The position numbers and the translations under genes are program-made. DNA of 26,841 nucleotides from Cristatella mucedo (Eukaryota; Bryozoa; Phylactolaemata; Cristatellidae). The notes under the pieces were generated by a model. The model saw only the letters and a program-made list of their open reading frames with translations. It did not search any database and had not been told where the DNA came from. The stretch spans positions 1-26,841 of the forward strand of contig WPIO01000552.1 of NCBI GenBank assembly GCA_009760855.2, in the 5' to 3' direction. Positions 10,161-19,293 of the stretch are shown here, in pieces; the first letter of the stretch is position 1, and each line of letters begins with the position of its first letter.

Positions 10161-10419
10161 CCAGGTCGAAGTTGCATATTTAAAATTCATTAGGGACAGT
10201 GTCTGTGGTGTCTCGGCAATTCAGCTCCGTAGATTGCCAGCCCGAGATCTAGTGTGCATATCACCTGGAAGATCCAGCACGGATTATCGGTCAGAACAAG
10301 ACCGAATAGGACAGTTGAAGGGCTGGGCCAAACTGGTTCTGACGCAGTCGGTGGGAGCAATCGCTTACCGGTCCACCAAACTCACTCCAGCGTACCTCAA
10401 TCAAGCTAGAATAAAGTTT
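10161..10419. other. Unassigned short stretch
   Basis: Nothing recognisable. It lies immediately beyond the 3' end of the next LINE fragment and may be its unrecognised tail. An ATAAAGTTTG string at 10411-10420 sits where the other copies have their AT-rich tail. Confidence 0.3.
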
Positions 10420-10700
10420 GTTTAGGGGTGACAATGCTCAGGGTCCAGCATGCGAATATGGAGTTATTGGACTGGCATGCAGTGGTCCCATCATCGCATC
10501 AAGCTATAGTAACCAGAAGAACAGCCACTATGAGGACCACGCCGTCTAAGGCCTCTGAGTTACTAAAGATAACACAGACGGTTCGTAAGCTCCTTTGTTA
10601 AAGTGTGATCAAGTCGGGGTATGTCGTGACGCAAGTTCTGTCGATTGGGGATAAGGTTCCAGGCTCTAGGCGCCACGACTCATGTAGGGTGTGTCTGGCC
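10420..10700 (-). mobile_element. CR1/L2-type LINE, 3' end fragment
   Basis: In + orientation TTTAGGGGTGACAATGC (10422-10438) matches GTTAGGGGTGACATGC at 1100-1115. It is followed by the same order of CATGC boxes and, at 10608-10670, by GTGATCAAGTCGGGGTATGTC and GGTTCCAGGCTCTAGGCGCC, which correspond to the WNSLP coding end (minus-strand reading about APRAWN). The copy is truncated on its 5' side near 10700 and lacks an obvious ATT tail. It is non-coding now. Confidence 0.75.
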
Positions 10701-12847
10701 CTAAATGGATTGTTGCAGGTATTGTACGATGGTATTAGTAAAACAGGAAGATTGGCCGAACATCGGCTTTTGGTACGTCACGTGCTTTTGTAAACTGGTG
10801 GGCGGAGTAAAGAATCATATAGTGTAGGCTTGCGACATAAAACTGAAGGCATGCCCAAAGTGAGGTCGAAAAGGAAATCTGAAGTCGCTTTTTTAATTAT
10901 TATGTTCTTGATCTGAGAAATAACTCTTCCATAAAATAAATTTCTGGGATCCGCAACTCTACTGCTTAACTGTTAAACATCGGGCCGTGCAAGCAACCAC
11001 TATTAAAGTAGATGACACGGAGGAATGTGTTGACGTAACTTAAATTGTGGTGCATGCCAAAGAACGTTTGCCTGTATTAAAATAACTTTAAAAATAATTA
11101 CTCAGCTCCGACATAGTTATGCTGGAGATGAGTAAACTTTATTGGTTCTAAGACCACGTGTAATACTAACACAGCTATTTTTAATAACCCAATCAAAACG
11201 TCCCTGGGTCAAAATCTACGTGGAGAGCACAGTAGCCGTTGCCTCTAAAGGTAATCCTAAGAGATACTAACATTCCTTGTCGTGTTACCCCGTTGCAGCC
11301 AACGTAAAGCGCCCTAGAACGTGAATGGACTGGTAGTGTAATGTGGGCTGCGTATTTCAAGTGTGCATTAACAATCTTGTATTATATAATTCCACTGTTT
11401 TTTGTAAACCTATTGCAGCGCTCGGACCATTTTAAGTGAATTAAGAATCACAATTAGGAATAACTAAGTTTAGTATGAGATCTAGTCTTCGCGAAGATTG
11501 TCTAAGTGATAGACTTTGCTTGTAATTAAAGGGATTAGCGGCTGGTATGTAGCATTGCAATATGAAATCAGAGGGTGGTGTAGACACATGAATTATGACA
11601 ATCTAGTTCAGTCACGATAAATTTCAAGTTCCCATTTAGAGATACACTTTTTATAGCATGTCCAAGTTAAACGTTATCCTATATGGTAATGCTAAAACGG
11701 AGATAGGAGGACAATGCTATCTTAAAGTAGTTACGTTAGTAAAGTGACTAGCGTTTTTTGTTCACCGAACATGAATGCCAACCTAAAAAAAACCTTGTGG
11801 TGCATCTTTGTTGATGAATTGAGATGCGGGTTAAAAACGCGAAGAGCTAAGCCCCTTTTGGTTATCACAAGCTATCTAGTAAAAACTAATAGTTCGCAGA
11901 TTACCGGGATCCGAGACAGTAAATCTGGTTAACTAGAATAATCGATCATCAGACTATCCAATTTCAGATAACGGCTTCAGATGCCTGCGACTAAAAGACT
12001 TATACAGATAACACAGCTAGGTGTGAAGGTAGTTTTGTAGGAACATTTATACAATGTGCATTGGTAACCTTAATTGGGAAACTTGACTGAAATACATGAT
12101 CCAAGATGTATTGTATTAAGTGTGCGCTAAATGAGTAGAGGTCTTTGGACTACATGAAACTGGTATTCTTGAAAAAGACGGAAGAGAAATAGTAAAGACA
12201 AGACACGTATGATAGCTGAACGACGTTAGTAAGTCAGGATACTGTCGTGTGTGCGTGGAGCTCGGCAAGCGAACTTAGGGTAGATAGATGATTAACTTAC
12301 TTGAAAATTCTAGGGACAAATAAGGGTAGCGGGCGTGTAGTAGTACGGTAGTCCTAGAGGTGCGAATTTCCCAAGGAACTCTAGGTTGTTTACTATATGT
12401 AAAAATTTTAACATGAAGACGAATAAGGATGTAGTACCGGTGCAGCCAGACCCAATAGGCTTGTGAGGTCGCTGCCTGTTATTGCACGCAAGCAGTGTCC
12501 CGTCCAATGGCCAAAACAGCACGTGTGCTGCAAAAAACGTCTCTTCTGCCCTTCGTCTGGCATAGGAAATCATGCGTGGTTACACCTGTTGGCCGTAGCA
12601 TGACGAAACTCACATTTATATAGGTATCTGAGTAATATGTAAATAAACTATTAAAATACTTCATGTCGCAAAGTTATGCCAGCGGGGCCCTTGCCCCTTC
12701 AGGCGTAGTAGAAAGTGTTTGCATCACGCAATTCCCGTTAATCGACGATGGAACCTGACCCGGCTTTCAAGCAGGTATGAGCGCGCTTGCCGCACTCGTG
12801 CAGACGCATTGCTAAGCATAGCAATAACGAAGACTGTTCCTCGGTCG
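10701..12847. other. Long unassigned stretch
   Basis: About 2.1 kb with short open frames only and no recognisable protein, RNA or tandem repeat on either strand. Base composition is moderate and featureless. It may be ancient, unrecognisably eroded repeat DNA. The short plus-strand frame at 12719-12913 overlaps the tail of the next LINE and is not a credible gene. Confidence 0.35.
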
Positions 12848-14420
12848 GTAAATAATGAAATAAATAATCATAATCAGAATTCTACTCGAGAAATAAAGAA
12901 GCCCCGGTCATAGAGAGAACCAATCTCGATCTCTTCTGTAAACTCCAAAAATCGCTTTTTTAGTGTTTGGGTCACGTGCAACACTAGAAACGAAGCGATT
13001 GGGGCCATGTTGAGTAATATCATGCTTGATGAACAACACAAGAATGGGCATTTGTTAGTGGGGTGACGGTCACAGAGGGTCTCGGAATGGGCGGGTGTGG
13101 TTTAGTGGAATCAGACATGTTCACATGGAAGAAGAAAAGGAGAGAGTGTCAGTCCGCCCATAAGACCAAGGAGTGAAGGCCCGAGACAGGCGACACAGGG
13201 GAAGACAAAGACCTCTGTATGCTGTCCCGAAAGTGGTGTGGGTTTACAAGAGTGTTTCTTGATATGGTAGGAAAGAAAAGGAGTAGGTGTGAGCCAAGGT
13301 CATGAGTTGTGTTCGATGCCACTCGGAAGGTGGAGGAAATTTCCAGGGGGGGTTGATTTGGTGAAAATGACAGTGAAAAATACGAGCATAAGATGCGCAA
13401 GCGTAAGGACGACAACGGCCCGAAGAAAAATCCACAAACGAGCAAATTTGGAGGTTTTGTACGAGGTATTTATAGTGACTGTAAGTCCAGGTTCCGAACA
13501 ATAGGCCGGCGGTACTGTGCTTATCTTGGTGGGGGGAGTAGATCTGGAGATAGGACTTGAGCCAAATAATGAAGTGACCTACAAGTGAACAACAAAACCC
13601 TGAAGTGCAATCCGTTTGCTGTTGACTAGGTGATCCTGTGCAGGTCGGGCGAGACTTGGGTGCGGTGTGGCCACTGCGACCTCACGACAGACAAGCCGAG
13701 CCCGTGGAGTTTTTTGCACAAAGGAACTGCAATCGCCTGACTGCACAATGCCGGTAGGTCCATCAAGCAGTGAGTTAACGAAGTCAAGTCGGGATGTCAC
13801 AAATGCATGGACCAACTTAGAACCGTGGCTTTTCTTTACTCTAAACAAGCCCGCATTTTTAGCCAACGGTTGTAGCTGAAAGTAGGCCGACTTGATTGTG
13901 GATCTGATGTGGTCGTCTACCGAGAGGTCATTTTGGAACATGACACCTAATTTAGATTTCGAGCTGAGTTCAACAGAGATATGCTGGTCAGAGCCAATTT
14001 TAAGCGTCAGCCTTTTCCAATTTCGTGCATTACCCTGGAGCTCTACCCCGTAAGCATAGTAGTAAGTAAGCTTTATTCATGGTTTAAGTTTAGAAAAATT
14101 TGCTGCCATCCACGTGCGGATGTCATGAATACATGCAGCAAGTGAGTTGACAGAAAGGAATTTGGCTAGGTGCTCGGAAGGCTGGGAGGGACCAAAGCAA
14201 AGTTACAGCTGAGTGTCGTAACCCGCATCATAAGTGAAGCGCCTAGATTGAGCATGCAATGTATTCATCAGCAAGAGGGAGAGATAAACTGAATCGGAGC
14301 CTAGCACGGAGCCCTGATAGACATACCCAGTACAAATTTCATCGGTAGGTACTCACATATCTGGATGATCTTTGGTCCATTCACAACGTCAATACTCTGG
14401 GGTAACCTACTGAGATAGGG
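12848..14420 (-). mobile_element. CR1/L2-type LINE with reverse transcriptase core, decayed
   Basis: Minus-strand LINE relic. From the top, YLSRLPQS..VVNG (about 14375-14415) resembles the 'YLS.RtQ.V.vng' segment. YQGSVLG (near 14305-14325) corresponds to 'GVPQGSVLGP', and YDAGYDTQL followed by a stop and LCFGPSQ (14185-14235) corresponds to the catalytic 'YADDTQLYLSF.PSQ', with the Asp pair altered. CIHDIRTWMAAN (about 14105-14145) corresponds to 'CI.DIr.WM..N'. A 120-codon open frame at 13579-13941 follows, with FVTSRLDFVNSLL. The lower part aligns base for base with the 3' end of the other copies: the WNSLP region about 13280-13350, the 3' UTR boxes 13059-13240, and the AGAGAACC box with an AAATAAT-rich tail at 12848-12940. 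It is dead through frameshifts and loss of the catalytic pair. Confidence 0.82.
13579..13941 (-). pseudogene. LINE reverse transcriptase C-terminal fragment
   Basis: This is the longest intact coding piece of the LINE copy at 12848-14420. FQNDLSVDDHI, KSAYFQLQPLAKNAGL and KLVHAFVTSRLDFVNSLLDG follow the order 'FD..LSFD.HI', 'KS.FFQLR.LaKir', 'klvhaFVtSRLDYCNaLl.G' seen after the RT palm in CR1/L2-group LINEs. The frame continues without a stop upstream, with KSKLGVM before the first Met. No endonuclease or complete palm is linked in frame, so no working protein is expected. Confidence 0.8.
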
Positions 14421-15727
14421 TTCGTGCGGTGGAAAGCCCAAAGTCCGCCAGGGCAGATTAACTTAATTGTTTTGCCACCACATCTGCCGAGAAGCCCATA
14501 CTGCGAAGGGCTTTCAGTCCATCCGGAAAGGCCCACTTGTGGCAAAGCCCACCAGGAAGGACATGGGCATTGGCCGCCTTCTCAGTCTGGCCTTGTTGTC
14601 CATTGGCTGCCTATCGTGACCATAGGCACGTCTTGCGCTCCCGTCCGATGGTATAGGTCGTCCCGCCATATCAAGAAATTATCGTAATGACAGCAGCCGT
14701 TGTCTATCGTCCTGAATTCCGAGTTGCGAGCCGGACTACAGGCTGGCGGGAGCGCACGGCCTGCCGACTGCTGGTGAGACACCGACTATACCGTAAGAGC
14801 TCTGATTAGGCCCGGCTTAGGCGGCGAGTCTTGCTTAATTCTGTTCCCTACCTACGTGTAGTCTTACTTTGATCGTCACAAGTCTAGTCTGTCGATTACA
14901 ACGACGACAAACGTTGTGCGTTACTAAAAAATACTGATACTTGCTCCTCCCAATTGAGCCGCAAGATAGTTGCTGAGAGGCTGCGTGATGTCACTTCACG
15001 TGGCAACGAGGCTTGCAACCTTATCTTAGCATACTGGTCTTACTTGGCATGCCTATTGACCCGAATCGCCAGGTATAACTGCCACAAATGCCTGCATATG
15101 TTATGAACGACACATAATTATTTTCAAACTTTAATTCTTCCGTCTAGACCTGGCGTAGTGCCAAAGCACTGAAAAGTCTTCCTACCTCAGCCAGACACAC
15201 ACGTAGCGAGCGAGCTGAGTGATATTCGAGAGATTTCGAGAGAGATGGAGGGACAACCATCCCCCGGCGAGTTTCGCTAGCAGCGATTGTATGGACACCT
15301 GAAACCCACACCTGACCCACTTTGGTTGGATGTTTTACAAGTTTCAAGTAAGTTACTAAATTCCTACGGTTCCCTCTGGAATTCGACTTCATGGAGTGAT
15401 CGTTTTGTTTGCTGTTGATCAGGATACAGGGGACTAAATAGTTCCACCTGAATGTTTGTAACACCAATCAATCGGTTTGTAGTCCATCGGACCAGCATCT
15501 GTGTAAGTGGGCCTTGGAAAGACTAGTCAGTTTCTCTACGGGGCGGAGAAAAACGTTATTTTTATAATTTTTTTTGTGATACGGGAAGGCGTAACCGTCA
15601 CGTCCGCGCTCTAAATTCTTGCCTTCCTACTCCTCCGCTGAGCGTTAAATTCACGTTTTGTTAGTGAGGTAGGCAAAGCGGGTCTGGCCCTCCGTGATGC
15701 CCATTCCCAGGGGATTTTGAGTTTTGC
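14421..15727. other. Unassigned stretch
   Basis: No recognised gene. The minus-strand frame at 15144-15467 (107 codons) and the plus-strand frame at 14424-14687 match nothing I know. A VHWLPI string in the latter recalls the 'LHWLPi' segment of LINE RTs, but its surroundings do not. GC content rises toward the R2-like relic downstream. Confidence 0.3.
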
Positions 15728-15760
15728 ACCATATATATAAGAAGACTCTGTATATATGGT
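15728..15760. repeat. Short inverted repeat in AT-rich linker
   Basis: The 10-base arms ACCATATATA (15728-15737) and TATATATGGT (15751-15760) are perfect reverse complements around a 13-base spacer. They could form a small hairpin. AT-rich DNA produces such arms easily, so function is doubtful. It lies just before the GC-rich block carrying the R2-like element. Confidence 0.7.
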
Positions 15761-15789
15761 TATTGTAATAGAAATCAATAAATATAACT

Positions 15790-16149
15790 ATGCACAAACA
15801 TGTAATGACCCCCTGCTGCTATCCCCAACATAAATTCACTTGTGACCGAGCAGCCTGTGCCCTGCCGCCTCCACTTGTAGGCCAAATGTCGCAATCGCAG
15901 GCCCCGCTAGTTTTGACAATGACCGCGCCATTGACAGCCAAACGCTACCTCACTTCCGATGTAACTCTCCATATGAAACCATTCTCCGTCCACCCGGTTC
16001 GAAAATCCAAAGAAACCTGACCGTAGCTCTCCGCTAAATCGGAGAACCCGACCTCGCCGCCCTTCTTGCTTTGCAGAGTCCCTAAACTCGTCTCTGGGCG
16101 CCCACCCGCGTGGAAAACTCAGCAACACTCATATACGCCACGCATTGAC
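15790..16149 (+). other. GC-rich leader of the R2-like relic, uncertain
   Basis: GC content steps up here and stays high to 18648, so this may be the 5' part of the same element. A plus-strand frame (15790-16020) contains Cys/His pairs and LTSDVTLHMKPF, which distantly resembles a degraded C2H2 finger such as those N-terminal in R2-type LINEs. The spacing is not convincing. Confidence 0.25.
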
Positions 16150-18350
16150 CCCAGGATTCAGGCTCATTGTGTGCATCCTGACGGCTGCCTCCCACTTCGG
16201 GACGTCCCTTCCCTCCTGGACAAAACGGGTTGCTTTCCCGACGGTCTCTAATACCACAAGAAGACGTGACCCAAGCAATGCCCGGAACTTTCCGGTGACA
16301 TCTCGCTCTTGCCGACTCTACAAAAGTGTAGCTCTCGGGCAGCTTGGCCGCAAGGCTGGGCAAGTTCGCGACGTTTTGCTGTGGGCTCTCGTTCACCGCA
16401 GCAAACGATGCTTGGTGTTTCCCACGTGGGGTGCGGCTGCCAAAAAAATTTCTTTTCTTGTGAAGGGCTCTTTAGACTAGGCCAGAACTACTCGTCATTG
16501 GTACTGGCGTTTTTTTGTGTACGGGGTTTGTTTCTCGCGACCTTCAAATGCCTCGGTAGCATCCCCACATGTCTCCCCTGCTCATGGACCGCGTCGGCAT
16601 GCCGATATGGGATGCGAGGTTCTCCTTCTTCCGGTTCGTTCAAGCGTCTCTATGCAGGCTCAATCCAATTCTGGAGCCTTCGGGTGCGCGAAGAGACCCC
16701 GATGGCGTTTCTTTGCGACTGCCGGCGTCCGGTAGGGTGAACCATCTATCGACGAGCCTCTTTTAGCCGATGGAACCGGTTTTGTCAGACCCACTTCCAG
16801 CATGCACAAGATCCACTTCCAGCTTGGCCGCGCCACCTCTCTGTCGGTCTCTGTGCAATGGCAGATGGCCTTGCCCTATTCTCAGGCACGTCCTTATTCC
16901 TGGCTGTCAGGCCGTCATGTCTGCAGCTGAAAGGGCTGCGTCGACGCTGGGCATGCACTTCCGGCCGGCGAAGTGCTGTGTAGACGCCGCCAGGGGTGCG
17001 AAGGAGCCGTGCCCAGCCTCAATCACCCTACACGACCCGGCGGAAGGGACCTCCCCCGAAGTAGAGGAACGTCGTTCAGGAGAACAAGTCGGTGGCCTAC
17101 CTCGGAACCCGCAGCGTCCTCGGGTAGCCTAGGGCTGTATATAGAGCAGGCCTGCTCATACCCCCTCCAAAAAGACATTAACTGCTTAGGGCCAGCCTTC
17201 CTCGCTTATTGGCGAAAGCTTGACTTCTTGCGAGACTTTCATTACTGCCAGACTGGAAAAACACTTTTCTTCGGGTGGCGAGCTTGTGCTTAAGGCTGCT
17301 CATGACGCCCAGCCGAAAAGGCTCTCATGAAAGCTATATTCGCAGTCGCGTGCGGGGTGTGCCGACTAATTCGTCGGAGCATTTATAGTTTGCCCCTCGC
17401 TAGGCTAGGGGGCTTAGCATTTGATCCGTTTCAGGACGAACGCATCCATCTTACTTGCTGCGCCAACTTGTCGCATGCTGTGTTCATAGCACCGAAGTGG
17501 ATCGTCTGTCAAGTCGCCCATCACCTACTCGACCAAGCCGTCGCCGGCTCTTGGATGGCACGCTGTCGTCTGATGAGGAGCGTTTGCTAACCTGAGTCCA
17601 GCGCCTTTCGGCCCTGGCAACAGGTGTTGGTCCGATCTCGAGCAGTCGTCCCGGACGTTCTGAAGTGCCTTAAGCGGCACTCTTACCGCCTCTTCCCCTC
17701 GCCCGGCCCCGAAGTGCTGGCGATGGTACCACGACACCCTGGACGAGACATCGAGTACTGGGTCGTTGCCCTCGAGTGCGTCCATCACGAAGCTGTGGAA
17801 GTTTACCACCAGGTTCGTGGAAGGCGGCCCGATCGGCTTCGGACCGGCCCAGCCTGAACAGAGCAGTACGCCGCTGCCCTGGTGCCACGGTCAAATTTTG
17901 TCACCCCAGTCTCCTCCTGACCGAGCGGGTCTTGGCCTGTCGTTCCGCGGCCTGGCGGTTCGTGAGCGAGCGCGCCTGGACGTGCTGCTAGTGGCTGCTG
18001 CTAGGAGTCGGGTATAACCTGGGACGGCGTTACCAGCTGCCCTAGCCTATCCACACGGAGGCAGCGACCGTTAGCCACGTGATTAGCCACTTGCCGGCCG
18101 ATGCTGCATGCAATTACGGACCGACACAATCTGGCTCTGGTGCCGCCATAAATCGCAGAGCTCTTCCGGGCCACTGCGTTTCAGGGTGCATGTTGTAGGG
18201 CCACGTCCCTCCTGCTTTTTTGTGGTCTGGCCTCTCACAGCCAATGACACCATCGACAAGGGTCATCATTTCATCGAAAATGCACCCGATATTTTAGTCT
18301 TACTTTGCCTGTAACGGTGCCGTTCGACGGCAGCGAGGACAGCTCTTGTT
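16150..18350 (+). pseudogene. R2/NeSL-superclade LINE polyprotein, frame-broken
   Basis: Plus-strand reverse transcriptase relic spread over all three frames. SGDISLLPTL (near 16290-16315) resembles 'NFRPI.LLPTLYK'. SPQQTMLGV..GCGCQKNFF (16393-16455) resembles 'SPAQKGF.pGv.GC.EHnF'. SSLVLAF (16492-16512) replaces the catalytic 'LVLAWLDL', with Asp lost. FKRLYAGS (16639-16662) is the 'l..LYa.S' segment, and AGVR-stop-GEPS (16718-16755) the 'GV.QGdPLSP' segment. MADGLALFS (16858-16884) stands for 'YADDGLALFS'. AERAASTLGMHFRPAKC (16926-16976) is the thumb-side 'AA..AGL.FnP.KC', and LGGLAFDPFQDERIHL (17405-17452) the 'GGLGLldP..e..IHL' segment. WRFVSERA (17953-17976) and VTVPFDG (18311-18331) are the C-terminal 'WRF.hRARL' and 'DVTVPFd' segments. 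In a live element this protein makes and inserts the DNA copy. The zinc-knuckle cysteines between the last two motifs are largely gone. Confidence 0.75.
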
Positions 18351-18648
18351 ATGGTAGGCCCGCAACAAGACCGACTATATAAGCAGCCCATTGCGACTGG
18401 TCTTTCGTGACCCCGACCTGGCTACCGGTAATCCGCCAGTGGTGAAGCCCCTTCGTGGTCGAGGCGTCTCGGCAGCTGGTGGCCACCAACAACGAAGCTT
18501 GACCTGGCTGGCTGACCTCGGCCATCCTACCGCGTGGAGAGAAAGGCATTGAAAACGAGCAACCGCGTCCCCACGACGCAATTACCGGTTGCTCGGAAGC
18601 CCTAAACCGGGAGTCTTGGCTCGGAGTAGCACTCACATGGCTTCGCAC
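18351..18648 (+). other. GC-rich 3' remainder of the R2-like element
   Basis: GC-rich sequence continues after the VTVPFDG motif and ends abruptly at about 18648, where AT-rich DNA begins. It probably encodes the eroded C-terminus and 3' UTR of the R2-like LINE, but no motif is clear. A minus-strand frame (18349-18648) is open by chance in GC-rich DNA. Confidence 0.45.
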
Positions 18649-19236
18649 AATAATATTTTTATCGTATTCAATATTCTTATACTCAACAATAAACTATAGC
18701 AAAATAATTAATTCCAAAAATACCATGATATTGCAATTTTCTAAACGTAGTTAAACACCTTACACGTAGCAATTACAATTTATTGTCTATAATTTTAACC
18801 AATCCTCTACTATTCTCATCGCTCTTCTCTTCTTCCTCTCTCTTCGTTATCATAAGCTTGTCTCTGAATCATTTTCAATCACTGTCAAGGCGACCAGATC
18901 CGAATTCCATAGTAACTTATTGTGATTCAGAAAAAGCACGTTGTTCAAGAATTGCAAGTGTTCTCCTTGTTTAGGATAATAATATTGAATAGGTTTGTAA
19001 TGATATCATTAATGTACATTGTCAAATATTGGTATTTTCAACCAATCCCGTACACATATATTGAGTATGGTCAATGTATTAGCTCAATGTATTGTAGCCA
19101 AAAATTGCAGTATTATTTTATCTACAATGTATTGGTGTCCTGTACAAGCCTTCGTTAGCACCCGCGATCCCGGCAGGACAGGGACACAACCACGGGCTAT
19201 TGTATAAATACCAGTCTTAAAAACTTAAATAAATCG
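18649..19236. other. AT-rich unassigned stretch
   Basis: AT-rich DNA with several short plus-strand open frames rich in Ser, Ile and Leu, none recognisable. It looks like ordinary intergenic sequence into which the GC-rich LINE inserted. Confidence 0.35.
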
Positions 19237-19293
19237 TTATATATATACACACATAGATATATATATAATGTATGTATATATATATATATATAT
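19237..19293. repeat. TA-rich microsatellite
   Basis: Alternating TA runs broken by ACACACATAG and ATGTATG. The longest clean (TA)n piece is at about 19275-19293. It is a simple repeat with no coding potential. Confidence 0.95.

Noticed and set aside
14424-14687. Plus-strand open frame containing VHWLPI, resembling the LHWLPI segment of LINE RTs
   Set aside because: Only six residues agree, flanking residues do not follow the LINE order, and the adjacent LINE relic is on the other strand.
15144-15467. 107-codon minus-strand frame
   Set aside because: No motif recognised. Its position between two unrelated retroelement relics and the absence of any family resemblance argue against a gene.
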